A stretch of 64,000 nt of DNA. Origin: Campylorhamphus procurvoides. Lineage: Eukaryota; Chordata; Aves; Passeriformes; Dendrocolaptidae. Positions within the stretch are counted from its first letter, which is position 1; each line of letters begins with the position of its first letter. The notes beneath the pieces were generated by a model. It was not told the origin of the DNA. It saw only the letters and a list, made by a program, of their open reading frames with translations, and made no database searches. Positions 36,926 to 51,000 of this stretch are shown piece by piece. A program made the translations under genes and the position numbers. The stretch spans positions 797,609 to 861,608 of the forward strand of contig WBMV01000270.1 in NCBI GenBank assembly GCA_013396655.1, written 5' to 3'.

Positions 36926-39900
36926 CAGCAGTTCTGGATGTAAGGGTAGTAGGGTCCCCTCAGCTGCTTTATGACATCTGGCTACTTATTAACTACTCTC
37001 TAGCTCAGAGATCCTCGTTGTGACAGAAAGATATTAAATTCTAGCACAAATCCTGAACTTTCCCATATGTTCTAGAAAAAACTGCTTTCCCATAGCAGTT
37101 GGAGATTTTTCTAAGATTATTTAGAAAACTGTTTAAAGACTTTAAGACTACATAAAGCACTTTCATGCTACACTTAACAATGTTGTACCTCCTGTCTTCA
37201 CAGACTATCAATATAAACTCATCCATCTATCACTGCTGAACCTGTCCTACTGACTCCCTGCATCTAGTAGCAGCATTGAGCATGGGGAAGCAGATAATCT
37301 GCAAAAACTGGGAAATTTTGATGGATATCATACACTTGTATGAGCAACACTTCAAAAGCAGTGCTGTCAGCCAACATTCATTATGAGCCCATAGTAACTA
37401 CCCACTCAAGTATTACACAAAGAGTAATGAAAGGTGATAATTCCTGTTGAACACTTCCAGCATGCACTTTGTCCTAGAAGCATGTGCCTTAATTTACACT
37501 GAAACTCATTGAAAAAACACCTCAAAACCTAACCCAAACCCCAAAAAACAAAATCCCCAAATATTTAAGGTTCAGGAAAGTTCAGAAAAGGTCTCATACA
37601 TGTAACATCAGTGTTTAAGTTTCAGCTCCCCAGGAATGTAAGGCTAACACTCAGGTGAAATTCTGGTATTTCAAATACCACCCACAATAAAAGCACTCAG
37701 AATTGAGGTTTTAAGCAGGAGGACTTTTTGAGGCTGTGCAGTAGGTCAGTTACATTGCCACTTTAACTGGGGTTTGGAGTTGTGCTTATATAGCAGATGT
37801 CCTCACTGTGCTCATTCAGTGGGTCTTTACCTGCCTTGAGATGCAATCTCTGCATAGCGAATTCCTATGAAGTTGGCATGCAGACCACAAGACCTGACTA
37901 GAGCATGTCAGAGATGAGAAAAACCCTGAACTGTAAATAATGAGAACTTCATGTCCTCTTTATCAACTAATTCCACTCCATGTAGCCACTCTTCTTGGCC
38001 CCACTGCTCCTTTTTGAGGGTACAACCCTCAGGGACTATCTCCATCAATGCTGTTTCCAGAAAGCAATGACTGAAGTTGCTTTATGGTACAATAATTTCT
38101 TGCACCTTCTCCTCAAGCTGCTGCATAGAATCAGAACAGGAATTGAGTTAAAGTACTTGTATGTAGTTCTTCTACTTTTCCCACCTCTTCCTCTGTGACC
38201 TCAGTAGAAGAGAAGGCTTATAGTTAGCACAATGTTCCAGATGCCACTTATTCTGAGGACTTGGTATTGAAAAATATTTAGCATTTATTTAATCCTTATG
38301 CCTTTAAAAGACCAAGATGGAAATGTACATTTTTCCTGAATATTAATACAAAATAAAAAAATGTAAAAGGGAAACTTATGGTAAATTGCTCCATCACTCA
38401 CTATTCCCCCCGACTCTATAGACATGTTTGAGATGAAGTTTTGTAAACAAATTCATCCCTTTGGGGCTTGGGCTCAAGCAGTGCTTATGCACACTATGAA
38501 ATACGTGTGATAAAAAAGAGCTGGTTCTTTTTATATGTTGCTATTGGTGACTCCTTTATATTTAAATGTTTCAAAGATATCAAAGATCATTCTTTCACAG
38601 GATCCAAACATGAAATTCTGCCAAACTCAGTGCCTAACTGACCCCTGTCAGTCATATATCCTCTCTTTAGCAAATTACTAATAAATGCTTGTAGGAAGAA
38701 TAGTAGACAAGATTGCATGTCAGTACCATTAGTAACTCTGGATCGTCTTTCTTATTCCACGGTTAGATAAGAAATGTTTTGTCATTTTCAGGAGTCATGC
38801 AGAAGTGAATTTCATATTCATTTATACCACTTAACAGAGATAACATGGCAAGTAGGCAATGGATCATCATTTCAGCTGTGAACTCCTGAGGGTTCATTTA
38901 TAAGAATTCCTGTACTCAAGCATGCAGACAGATGAAACATATCCTATTCTTATTCTGGTATTCGTATGAACTTTAAAGTCTGCCCTGACTTTAGGCCTGA
39001 ATATGTGTATACATGCATATATGTACACTTATACAAGCTTGTTTTCTTCATGTTATATTGTATTCCCTATTTTTCCTCTTACGCCATCTCAGACTCTCCA
39101 TTTTTAGTTCAGATCTTCAGTATCTCCCAGGTAAGGGTGACCAGGATCTTGAAAGTTCCCTGTTGTTGTTTAGGAGGACTCCTCCATCATAACTTGTTCT
39201 TCAGGGCTGACACAATGAACAAGGTTTTCAAAATGTCTTTAGGTGTTTAAAGATGCTATTAGGTACCACTGGGGTCTATAGACATGTCTCAGCGCCACCA
39301 ACATGTGAGGAAATAATATGTTTAATCTACTTTGATTTTTTTTAAAAATTACATGCAACATATATCTCTGTTAAACTATCAAAACAGCTTTATATACACT
39401 TACTCATTGCTCAAGTATCTAGCGCTGGCTACTGCTTACTGCCCCTTCAATATCATCTTGAAAAATATGACATTAAAAACCCAATAGTCTTTCTGTTGGT
39501 AATATTTAGGTTCATGAGACTTCAATTCTTGCATTTCATGATTTCAACATCTGAGTGTATATTGCAATGTGCTTTCTTGTCTTGTTTTTCAAAAAGATGG
39601 AACATATCTTACATTGCTTCTATTACAATTGACTATCTCCTTTATAGTTATGAAAGACTGGATTGAAATACCCATCAATTAGAAAATAGTTTAAAAAGGT
39701 AGTTAAGTACAATGTAGCAATAACAATAAGTAGCAGATGCAGTAGCAAAGATTTCACTGAATTCTATGGTGCTTTAGAGAAGGAAACATTTAGATGAGTT
39801 ACACAGAGACAGAAAATAAGTTTATGCTTCTGAGACGGTAGTGAAAAAAATAAATAAGTTTGATAGAAGAATAATTCAGAATAGTTATTGAGACAGTGGG

Positions 39901-42900
39901 CTGAAAATGAAACAGAGTAAGATGTTCTCCACTCATAGAAAGGTTATGTGAGGACTATAGAGGAGCAGAGCTGTGGTGGTCCTTCAGCGGGGGAAGTGAC
40001 CATGGAGTGAGTCTGTAAACAAGTAATTCCTATGATGTGGTAAAGCCATGGCTGGAGAATAAGCTGCAGCATTTGGTCTAAACCAATTATGAGGCCATAG
40101 CCCCTGGGCCCAAGGTCTGAGACAACTCTGGGGACTGATGGACAGCTGTAAGCTGTTTCACACCCTTCCTGGAATCCACTGGTGGTGAGCATCAGTCTCC
40201 TGCCCCTTAATGATTACTGTTCTCAGAGTGTGTGAGCTCCTGCATTAGGCATGGAGCTAAAGCTAGAGGTGCCAGCAAGTTTCCATAACTACTCCTGGCT
40301 GGGAAGAGCAGACTGAAGTTCCCAGAACCCTTCAGTTTCCTGGGAGCAGCCAGCTCAGCAGCAACAAACTTCTGCCTCCAAACTCACCAGAGCACAGCAC
40401 AGGGTACTGGCTCTCAAACCCATTCATTGCTCAGACTAAGATCAGCACCTCCTCCCACATAAATCAACTTCCAATGTTATTCCCAGTCCTCTCACTGAAA
40501 GGGGGCTCTACAGGTGGGACCAGAGTTTTCTTATTTAAACCAAATGAGGAAAACAGACTTGAAAAGGTAATTTGTTTCAACTTTCCTGAGCTAAGCAGAA
40601 TAGACAGAGTTATGTTACATTTGCGAAAGAGAATCTGGAGAGAAGCTGATTTTTTATGATTACTGTGCATTTCAGTCCTAATTTTGTCTTTTAATCATAC
40701 TGCACCTAATTTTACATGTGACTCTGTGCAAGTACTAAGAAGTAAGTATATTATCCCAGCTAGGGTGTCAAAGGTAGATCATACTTCTAAGCAGAGATGA
40801 GATTTTCTTTGGGATCCCTTTGTGAGTGCCTGCAAGGTGGGTGTCTCTCCTGTATCAGCCTCAGGGACACTGCTTGTGGTTCTCAACACATGAAGCCAGG
40901 CAACAGGGGAGAGCTGAGGCTTGGGTTCCTTGTACTGTCTCTCATTGGTAGAATGACGGCAATAAGTGTTCTGATGGTAGTTTTACCTTTACCTACCTTT
41001 ACCTATCTGTGCCACACAGAGTTACTCATTTAGCAAATAGGCCATAGAAGGGTTTGGGATGCTTTTTATGGGTTAATGATGCCTTCTGCTTTGCTTTCTG
41101 TTGCATTTAATTCCTGTAAGGCCTACTTCAGCAAGTATGCATTACATGGGATTTTTCATTAACCTGAGATGCAGATGAATTTGTTTGGTAAACTTCTGAA
41201 ATGTCCCTTCACAAAGTAAAATAAAAGAATCTTTATAACCATCATTAAATGTCTTCACCACAATATTTACTACTGCAATCATAACAAAGAAAATGAGTGT
41301 TTAGGCAGGGGGGAAAAAAAGAAAAGAAGAAAAAAGTTTCCTTAAAAAGACACAAGGTATTGTTGTTTTCTTGCAAAGTATAAAATTCCTCAAAAATTAC
41401 ATGGTGTCACACACCCTGCCATAGCCTATAAAAAAATGATGCACTGCCTTTAGTTTTATTAGGAAAATTACACTGTGTTAACTCTTTCTGTCTTTAAGGG
41501 CATGTCTCTGCATTGCATAGTAAAGCTCCTTCGAGACAGATGTGTGCCATGTACATGGCACAGACTAACACTGTATAAAGATACTCTCTCTGGAAAGGCT
41601 GGCTCGGATCATTTCATCAGCATGGGCAAAGCCTGTAGCCCAAGAACTGAAAGCCAGACTGCTCCTGGCCTGGGAATGGGAGAGCTCTGGATAATGGGGA
41701 GACCTCTACGGGAACTTTGCTGTTGCTGATGGAGGAATGGAAAAATAGTGAGGGAAGCCTCAAGGATGATGTACATCTTTGATGCCTTTCTCAGAAACAT
41801 CAGCCAACTCAGTGTTTTTTGTTCTGTGGCATAAGAAAGGTAGGAAACAAGTCACTCTCAATGCAGCAAGAAACTTTTTGACTTGTCTGCTCTGGATCAT
41901 CTGATTTCCTAAAACCTACCTGCAGCAGGACCTGCTAACTCTAAGCACAGGTCTCCACCAACAGGTCATCCTTCTAGTGTTGAGATAGCCTGGCCAGTGC
42001 ATCTGGGGATTTGTGCACCACATATCCTTGCATAGGGCAGGCCTTCTTTGATACTCCAGGACCATGCATTTTCAACCACAAGCTCAAAAAAGACCTCATT
42101 TTGAGCTTGGTGTTCAAAATGGGAAACCTAAAACTATCCTCCTAAGAAATGTTAAAAAAAAGATCTGAGAGTGTGGGACCTCAATAACCCTAACACTACT
42201 AAAAACTCCCCTAGGACAAAATTATATGAGACAACAAAGAAGAAAACACAAGGACTGTGACTTCAAATATGTCTGTAACTTCTAGAGATTTTATTACGTT
42301 AGTGAGCACCCTCTTGTAGATATTTGTTAGTCTTTCAAATAGCTAAAGTATCAGGTCTGATGTTTTGTGGCTACACTGCCACAAAACGACAATTTCCAAA
42401 CTTTTTCACCTAAGAGTTTAACTTTTTCACGACAATGTCCCCTGTAGCTGGTATTTAGCTGGACAAGTACTCTTTCCCACCTAAAAGACGTGGGTGATCA
42501 CAGCTTGTTTGAATTCCCATGTTGAGGGTGCCTTTGAAAAAGTATAGGTGAACAAAACATGGTGCTGATTTATTGTCAGATCTGTGAAAAATAAGGGAGG
42601 AAAGTACAAATGAGGTGTTCCTGCTTAGAGCAAGAAATGTATTTGCAAAAATCAGCCCCACTTTGCATACAAAGGAATGAACTTCTGCCTAAAAGGCCAT
42701 GTAGCATATAGAGGTTTGAGGATATAAAGGAAGCCATTTGTAAAGGAAGACATGATTTCTGCATCAAATATTTTCTTTGAAGGTGTCTTTATGGTAATAT
42801 TGGTAGATTCAAGTAGCGTTAGCTGAAGCCTAATATCCGTGGCAAAGGAGTGTGGGGCAATAAACTGCTGGTTTAGGTGACTGAAGATAGTCTGAAGCTG

Positions 42901-44170
42901 ATATGTTCAGTACATACATAGCCATTGACTGCGATTGAAATAGAAAGTAATGGAAAAGATCCTCAGGACCATTTCCTTGCTTCTCAGTGTAGCCTTGGGC
43001 AGTGGGAGAGGACTTAGAAATAATAGGCACAAAATATAAAATAATTGAGTAACTCTGGTAAGAATATCAGAAACAAACTATGTCATGGCTGTGTTGTTCT
43101 CCAGTCTGTCAGCTTCACCATTCAACAGCAAGACCTATTCCATGCAGAAAACCTAAATAAAAATATCTGTTAAAAATGCAGAGCTTGATAAAAATAGAGT
43201 CATTAGATTCAAGGTTTTTGTGTCTGTTCTAATCAGTACATTCCAACATTTTGCACAGTTCCTTGCTTACTTCAGAAATCCCATGCGCACAGGCACCCCA
43301 TAACAAAAGAACTTGAGGCCTAATGTCTTTGGTTCAAGAGGCCTGTGAGTCAGATATTCTCAAAATTTTTATATATAAAGAACAAGAATGAAAAAAGTGC
43401 CACTATATCTAATTTTGAATATTGAGTGACTGAATGCTAAAGGCAGAATTGAAAAAATCCGATCAAAACTGCATCTGCTGTTAAACCTCTCTTTGTTAAG
43501 GACATGCAGATAGGAACTCATCTGCTGACAGAAGGAACTTAGTCACTGACTATGAAAAACAATGAGTGCAGCATACCAAAACAATGTCTGACCTAAGTCA
43601 TTAGCTAAAGAGGTCATTGTAGAACAAAAATATTAAAGTGTGTTATCAAGAAATCACTCAAATTTAAAATAAGCAATTACTGGAAAACATCCAGTGAAAG
43701 CCAGAATAATTCCCCTATTTGTCAGGGACTTCTGCTATTCACACCAGCCTTCTAGGACTCTGTTTTAATATATTTTCAAAGAAAGACACCATAAGACCTC
43801 CAATGCTCACAAAGATGATGAAAAGCGTAATAGAATGATTTGCAGTTTGCTTTCAACTTTTCATCCTTCAAGGGTTTCTCAGAATTTCTCTGTAATCTTT
43901 AGGACTATGAGTTGGTTTGGGCATTTATTTTTCTCTCTTTGACATCTCTAAAGCTGGGTATCTAAGTCTGCCCTTATCATCCTTAGCTTTCTTTACAATC
44001 AAGGAGGAGTAAAAGGCACTTCCAGAGGGGATTTACTCCAACTTAAAAGAAGTGTCTAAGTTGTGTGAAATAAATTTCTTCTGTGAAGACTGCTCCTCTT
44101 TATCTTCTCTTGCTTTAGATGAAACCAGGTATAACTGGTGTAGACTTTAGCGTCTGTGTGTGGGACAACT
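36926..44170. other. Long unique stretch
   Basis: 7.2 kb with no recognised repeat family. A modestly GC-richer part lies at 40050-40450, a perfect 10-bp tandem pair TACCTTTACC at 40984-41003, and a purine-rich run at 41309-41335. Open frames up to 94 codons lack splice context. Confidence 0.55.
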
Positions 44171-44193
44171 ACAAGGTCAGAATCTGACCTTGT
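44171..44193. promoter_or_regulatory. Perfect 11-bp inverted repeat with nuclear-receptor half-sites
   Basis: ACAAGGTCAGA, one A, then TCTGACCTTGT. The arms contain AGGTCA (44174-44179) and TGACCT (44185-44190), the canonical nuclear-receptor half-site arranged as an inverted repeat with 5-bp spacing. The palindrome is directly visible; receptor binding is inferred. Classical oestrogen response elements use 3-bp spacing, so the partner is uncertain. Confidence 0.5.
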
Positions 44194-47032
44194 AAGAGAA
44201 ATATTTGTTCCATGGCCAGCTGAAGTTACTAAACAATGTGTTACTTTGGGCACCTGGTGGTGTCTGGAAATAATAACTACAAGCCAGATCACAAAACCTG
44301 GGTGCTACTATTTAGATTGTTAATTCCATAATTTTCTGGTCATTACTTTTGACCAGCGCCTCTATTTTTGACATGATTTTGGGCAACCATAGCTTCCAAA
44401 TCAGTGTTTTATTAGGGATGTCAGGCACCTCCCTCTTGTCTTTTTTCTGAACACTTGATTAAATGGATTACTTTAGATTTACATCTGTTCTATATTTTTA
44501 TAAAAAAGAAATACTTCACAGTGGAGATTTTTTTTACGTGAAAGGATATGGTCGATATTAATGATAAGCATTAATAAATTCAGTCAGCTCCTGTGCAACG
44601 AACAAAATGCTCTTGGCATCCCTGCAAGAAACAAAGCAGAACAATTATGAGTCATCAAATGTATTTGTCAGAGGATTTTGTGTGGTAAAAAAAAAGCCTG
44701 TTCATGTTAGCATAGTGCTGAAAGACAAGGGGTGAATTATAGCTTGGAAAGTGATGGGATAGATATAAAATCCAAGGGTCCAGAGGCCAACTGACTATAT
44801 GGGCTCAGCTGGAGACAGAAAATACATGTTATGTATTTTTTCAATGGATTCTTCCATTTATCCTGTTAAGAAGTAGTGACTCCCCAAATCAAATGTGAGT
44901 TAGGCTAGAATTTTAATCGTACTGGAAACGTTGCCTCTGCAATTGGTATTTGAAGCTCTCCTAACTGATAGTTATGCTATTTGTTCTACTCTGAATGCAG
45001 AGAACCAGCAACACAGAAACAGGAGCTGTGGATAACAGGACAAGCACAGCGGCACTCAGGCAACTACATGAGAAGTGTATTGCTTCTGGAGAAGTGAAAC
45101 ATAGGTGTCCTTCCTTCATGGGTGCTGGTGTCAAGGGGACTAACTCCTGGACCTGTTCTGATAACGTAGAGCTTACAGCAGCCTTCTCATAACCTTTTGA
45201 ACTGTTGTCATTGCTGAAAGAGTGCTTTGAAAGGTACCTCCAGGGGTACAGGCAGAGAAGAATCTGTCTGTTGGCATTCTAATATTAATGACTGAGAGTA
45301 ATATAGAAAAATTACATATTATTTATAGTAGAACAGAAGAGCTTTTTCATGTTTTTGAGGAAAAGAAGTGTGGCTGCTATTGGAGAGTTTTAATTTTGTT
45401 ACAATGAAGACATGAAATAGACATAAAACATAGTTTTATATTCATCCTCAGGGTTTGATTTTAAGATAATTAATGAAGACTTTGAAAACTCATAGGCTGA
45501 GGTTGAACTTCAGATAGGAAGGAATTGATACTCTTATTACTTAACTCCATTTGTAGGCTTGTAGATTATCAGGATCTTTAATCAATCTTATACTGGAAGT
45601 TTCAAGATTTTATGTTTATATTCTGTGTCATAGGGGAAAATTAATTTTTATAATAAAGCAGTTTTGTCTCTACAAGAATAAATTTTTATAGATCCATTGT
45701 AAAATTAAAAGGAATAGCTTCAAGAAATAAATGAGAACTTACAGATTGCATGCTTATGAACGCTGCCGTTCAGCTTTCTGCAAGTGCTTGTGCTAGGTCC
45801 CCTGTACAAGTCCTTGATGTAAACCTTACATAAGATTTCAGACCTCCTGCAATGAAACAGAATTTCAAGGAAATGTATGAAACATCCAGTTTGATACAGG
45901 AACATTTTCTTGTTGCAATACTTTGCAGAACTTCATTCTTTTTCAGTAAAGGAAGCCCAAATAATTGAGCTTAATTTTATATCCAAACTAATTATTGAAT
46001 TTCATGTGCACTAAAGTTTCTCATGCCTACAAAACAGGTAAGAGAAACCAAACTGGGAAGAACTGTGGTATTTGCAGATACTTCTATCCCAGGAGTTGTC
46101 TATTCTTGGTTTGGTCAGAGCAGGGTACCTGGAAGAGCTCACTGGTCAGTGACCCCAGCTCTTCAGGGCAGGCAACTCTGTGGATGTTAGTCACAGACTA
46201 TCCTTTCAGCTCTAATGTCATGGCACACAGTCAAAGCTGTTCAATTGCCGGGATAATCCTGGCTAAGATTTATGTTGCCCATGGAGACTAGCTATGGGAA
46301 AATGCAATTATCACAGAACCAATGTGGTGAGAAGTGCAACTGCACTGTATTAAACCAAAGATACGTAAAGGTATGCTATTAGTCAGGCATTCACAGATGC
46401 TTGATACATACATTTTAAAAAATTATCCATAGTTAGTTCCAGCGTTCACTAGTAACATTCCCTGCAGATCTGAACGTGAAAAAAATGGGTTCTTTATGTT
46501 GTATAAAAGGGATTTCTATGGTATTTCTTAGTCTGACCTTCATTCTCCAACAGTTTCATTGAGATGACTAAGAATATGCAAATATATGAAAAAGGTAATT
46601 CTAGGCTTAGAGTTATGTAATTAAATAAGCCTAATAATACATTGGCTTATAATATGACTTCCCTTGCTATACAAATTTCTGTTTTGGTTTCCCTGGTTAG
46701 ATATACCAGTATGTTTAGTAACAAATTTATGAGGGAAATACATCTCTCTGTTAGTCTTTTAAATAACATTACAGTGATTAAAATTTATTTAATAAGAAAA
46801 CACATGCATAGATGGTGCTTTACAAAAACTCATCAAAGAGGCAGTCACCTGGAAGTCTCTGGGTTAGTTACTTCAAATATGAAAATATTTTGCTGTTCTC
46901 TACGCCATGCCTTGTCATTTACACCTATGAAAATGTACAATGAATTAACATGCTGTTATGTTGTAAATGGAATTAAAATGTATGGTTGTTATTATATTTT
47001 CTAATCCATTGAATCTGATTTGCTATTTCTAG
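44194..47032. other. Unique AT-rich stretch upstream of candidate exon 2
   Basis: I searched it for earlier exons of the 47033 candidate and found none I would defend. A 120-codon frame at 46642-47004 is AT-rich with biased Ile/Tyr/Lys composition. Confidence 0.5.
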
Positions 47033-47312
47033 GCATTTTATATTACCTCCCAGTTATGCAAGCTATGTAAGAGTGCCACCAAACTTGAATTCTCCCACTG
47101 AGATGGAGGTTGGATACAAGTGGACATTGCCAGTGAATGTCTGGAGTGACAATAAGCTGGGGGCTGCCACATCCCACTGGGTGACCTTCCGCCCTTTCAC
47201 AAGAGGGCTGGATAAAAAGCTCATGAAACAGATCCTAAATAATTTGTCTTCAGCCCTATGTAAGAAAATAAACTGTTCTGAATTTCACCTTCTCTTCAGT
47301 AAACCTGTATGA
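47033..47312 (+). CDS. Candidate terminal coding exon, unrecognised protein
   Basis: Seen: a branch-point-like CTAATC at 47001-47006 and a TTGCTATTTCTAG acceptor ending at 47032. After one leading G, the frame is then open for 92 codons (HFILPPSYASYVRVPP... to ...HLLFSKPV) and closes with TGA at 47310-47312. Codon choice is coding-like for this AT-rich region, with frequent CTG, GTG, AAG, GCC and TTC, and the peptide has a balanced, Trp-containing composition (GYKWTLPVNVWSDNKL, SHWVTFRPFTRG). An AATAAA lies 277 bp after the stop. I do not recognise the family and see no upstream exon. Alternatives are the last exon of a host gene, a gene relic, or chance. Of the open frames in the window this is the one I trust most. 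Confidence 0.38.
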
Positions 47313-47588
47313 ACTCTGAAGCTGTTTCATAGCTTTTCACATGAGTGGTTGGATGGATGAGTAATGTGGTGGTCACATCAGCCAAAATTCACACGTGTTG
47401 GGTTAACACTGTACTTTCATGTTTAGATTTAGCTACCTTCATAGAATGGGAATACATGCCATGTAATCTGATTCTGATTTTGCTTCTGTTAATGACAGTG
47501 TAAGTTCAGAGACACAGAGGTACTCTTTGTTTAAACTAGTGTCTGGCAAGAATCTGGCTTTGATTCTACATGCATAAATTAAAATTTC

Positions 47589-47594
47589 AATAAA
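47589..47594 (+). terminator. AATAAA polyadenylation signal candidate
   Basis: Canonical hexamer 277 bp downstream of the stop of the 47033-47312 candidate exon. It matters only if that exon is real. Confidence 0.3.
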
Positions 47595-48024
47595 GACCAA
47601 AGCATTTTCTTTATAATACTTTCAAAGGTAAAGAAAACTCCAATATGACTAAATATATGCAGAGCAGCAATTTTTAATACCTTATAAGCAGTCAGGTGTA
47701 TCAGAAACAGTGCTACAAATAAAATGGTTTATCAGACTAATTAAGGTACTTTGCAGTACTTAAAGTTACAAAATGTTTTGGTTCAAATGACCAATAGGCA
47801 CAAATGAAGTACTTCAAAATTTATACCAGCAGGCAGAATACTAAACTTTCCAGTGCAAACAACTTACTACAATGGGCAGAGATCAGAAATACCTAACTGT
47901 TTTTTCAAAGAAATAATGCATACAGATATACTGCACAATACTACAGTAGTAGCAGATGTGATGTTATCAGGGTTTGACAGCATTTTCACATAAATTATTG
48001 TGTAAGCGCTGTTAATCATTATGT
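47595..48024. other. Unique AT-rich stretch, possibly conserved near its end
   Basis: No repeat or exon recognised. The sequence from about 47980 onward has the look of an ancient non-coding element around the E-box palindrome. Confidence 0.4.
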
Positions 48025-48044
48025 ACAGGTGGTCAGCCACCTGT
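48025..48044. promoter_or_regulatory. Inverted pair of CAGGTG E-boxes
   Basis: ACAGGTGG, four bases, then CCACCTGT: a perfect 8-bp inverted repeat carrying CAGGTG and CACCTG. CACCTG is bound by ZEB and Snail family repressors and by some bHLH factors. Binding here is inference from the motif. Confidence 0.45.
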
Positions 48045-51000
48045 TTAATTTGTTTTCAAGCTGATTTACGCAGCTTTTAAGGTAAACACCCCCCCTCCAA
48101 AATTACAGTTTTGCCTGTGTATCAACTAATGTGGACAATTTTATTTCCCTACACTGCCCACCATCCCACAAAGACACAGAGAGAAACTTGCAGCTTCCAT
48201 GCCCCTTTACAGACTTGTTTTAGCTGCCAAGTTGTAAGAAGTGCTGTTATACAGGTAGTAACAGATGGTTCCAGCCCCTCCAGAATGAATTTATACCGGC
48301 TATATGAACAGTGGTGTTTCACTGATGTTTCACCATTGTGTCTCTAGCTCTGTGCTTCTGGTAATACACCACAGAGAATGTAAAAGAGCAGCCCCACTTT
48401 ATATACTAAAACTCCTCTTCTGCAAGTGTTATGCAACCAGAACAGTTATGATATTCAGTTTCCAGTTATTGCTTGAGTAGTCCTGATACTAAGCACATAT
48501 AAACTGTGTAAGATGTTCAGAAATGCCAATGGCTTTGCAGCAAAGTAAAAATGAAGCAGCAATCTCATTGTGCCTGCAGGTGGGAATCCCAGCATCAACA
48601 TGAGTTCAGTGCACATAGCTATGTTTATGCTAATATGACGAGGGAAATTAATTCTCACCCTGCTTTTGGACAGATTAGATCTGCATTTCAGTCTGAGTTT
48701 TTCTGCCTCTGGTTACCTGATTAAGCCTGTTTTGTACCCTGGGATAGTTTAGAGCTGTCACTGACCTTTTAAATATTTTTTTTTTTTTAACTTGAGTTAA
48801 AGATCTAAAATGGACTTCTGACTTCATTACTGCATATCCTCTAGTTGCTTTTAGGTATATCAGCAGTCTTTTTAATTTGTGCCCTGAGTACAGTGGAACA
48901 CTGTGAGAGAAACTTCAGGGCTATGGGAGAGATCCACATTTCACAACATGCTCCAGCTTCTATGTTATCTCAGCAACACATCTTTAATCTACTTCCATCA
49001 TCTCTATTTTCTATCATTGCCAGATTCATCTCCACATTTCCCAGCTCAGGATAGCTGCAGCTTGCAGAACCTTGTAGATCTCATAGCTCACTTGCTGGTG
49101 AGGACTCCAACGAGCTAAAATATTCCCTTTCTCTCCAGCTTTGATGTCTCCCTCTGACACTTTTTTCTCCAAATATGTCCAAGATGATAAAAAGTTATCA
49201 AATTGGGTCCTGTTCTGATTCCACTCTGTGCCTGTTCACAAGCTGAAGGGGAGACAACTGCTTTTGCTTACACGGGAGTGGTGATTTTGTAGGAGTTGAA
49301 GTAACCCCTGGTGCAGGCATACAACATACTTTTGCACACATCCCTGATGACCATATTAGAACGTTATTCAGGCTGCTGAGATCAAGCTTTCTCAAGCTGA
49401 AAATGCCAAGATTTTACAAAATGTCCTAATCCTGTACACTTCTGTGTCAATCCCATGAAAAACACCGCTACAAAGTTGAATTTCTTTGCCAGCCATTCAT
49501 TTATTGAGGGTGTCATCGTTTACAGACAGAAAGTGGCATAGATGTTTCTATGTGAATTCAATGTTTCAAGAGATTGTTTGTTTTCTTTCCTGTGTGTGCA
49601 TAATATGTGCTTATTCTGCAATAATTACTTAAGAAGGATGTAACCCCTGCAGCACTGCATAAAACCAAAAAAAAAAAAGGCAAGGCACATTTTCCCTGGT
49701 CCCTTATAAAATTTCAAAAACCTGCTGAGGTAGGCAAGGTATAAATGCAACCTCTTAGAGGTTGTAATACCTTTTTCTAATACGGAAGATTGTATTTGCT
49801 GTTGGTCTCTTTTGTTGTATCAACATACAACAGAAGCTGTGTCCTTCCTTTAGACCCGAATATTGCACTGCTGGTGTAGACTAAGAGAGAAAAGGGCACG
49901 CATCATTTGATTTAATGCACTTAGGGGAAAAAAAACAAAAAGCAAACCGCTTTCTATTCTATTCTACAGAACTGACCCATATGTGGAAGGTGATGGGGTG
50001 GGTGTTTGGGAAACAGTGAAATTTAAGGTAAACCTGTGGCCGTTTGCAATATAATGTTATCTGGACATGAGCTTTACCTCCCTGCCCATCATCCAACCTA
50101 CCTGTGTGGCTGAGAGCTGGCAGAAAAAGCAGACATGTTTCACAATAGGGGAAGAATATGGCAAGGGGTATGATAATGTGTAGAGAATTACAGGAATGAC
50201 AGAATTACAGAATTTTTCATATTCCTTATTTAGGTTATGAAATGGGAATAGAGACAACATATGTTTAGGGAAATACATCCAGTGTTTGGAAAGGAGATGG
50301 GCTGATCTGCAAGGCTTTTGCTGCGAAGAAGTGAATGAGTGATGGTGACAAGTACATTTGTCTTCTGTTTGCTTGTCCAGTTTACTGGAGGGTCCCTGAG
50401 GATTGATTAAGTCTGCCTGATAGTTTCAGAGTTCATCAAGCATTTTTTCATCTCACCAAGGGCCGACTTTGTGTGTCACCTGGATTTTTGGGGTTATTCT
50501 CCAGGAAAATGGTAAAAGCATCAATTCATTTACATGGGACTGATCAGAGGTGGATGTGTTTTTGGGGTTTTTTTTGTAAACTGCCTGAAATAAATGAATT
50601 TTCCTAGTTAGAACTGGATATAAGCACTGTACTTAGTGTATAGGTAACAGAGGTGGCCTCTTTTATTCCAAGCTGTTAGCCCTGTTGAGAGGGTGCAAGA
50701 TTTGTTTGATTGTACCTGACTATCATCTTAATGTGTAGTTTACGTTAATGCTTCTCCATCACTGCTCCCTGTCCAAATATTAACAGGTGTGTTTATACAA
50801 TTATAAATACAGGACCTCAGAAAACATTCCTGGCAGTAGTCACTTAATGAGGGGACTTATTTAATTGAAATCATGAATCTGAGTAAGTTCCTACTCTGAT
50901 GCGATCTGACAAAAATGATCATAGAATAAAATTGCTGCTTGCTGATCCCCACCTATCTTACATCTCAACTTGCTGCAAGATTGAGGCAAACTGCACCAAT

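Noticed and set aside
42306..42320. Third CTCF-like word (CTACAAGAGGGTGCT on the minus strand)
   Set aside because: Only 12 of 15 consensus positions match, including a change in the invariant GGC core.
42830..43030. Minus-strand 66-codon frame with balanced composition
   Set aside because: No acceptor or donor in phase and nothing recognisable; expected by chance at this density.
46642..47004. 120-codon plus-strand frame
   Set aside because: AT-rich translation biased to Ile, Tyr, Lys and Ser, without splice context; overlaps the intronic side of the better 47033 candidate.
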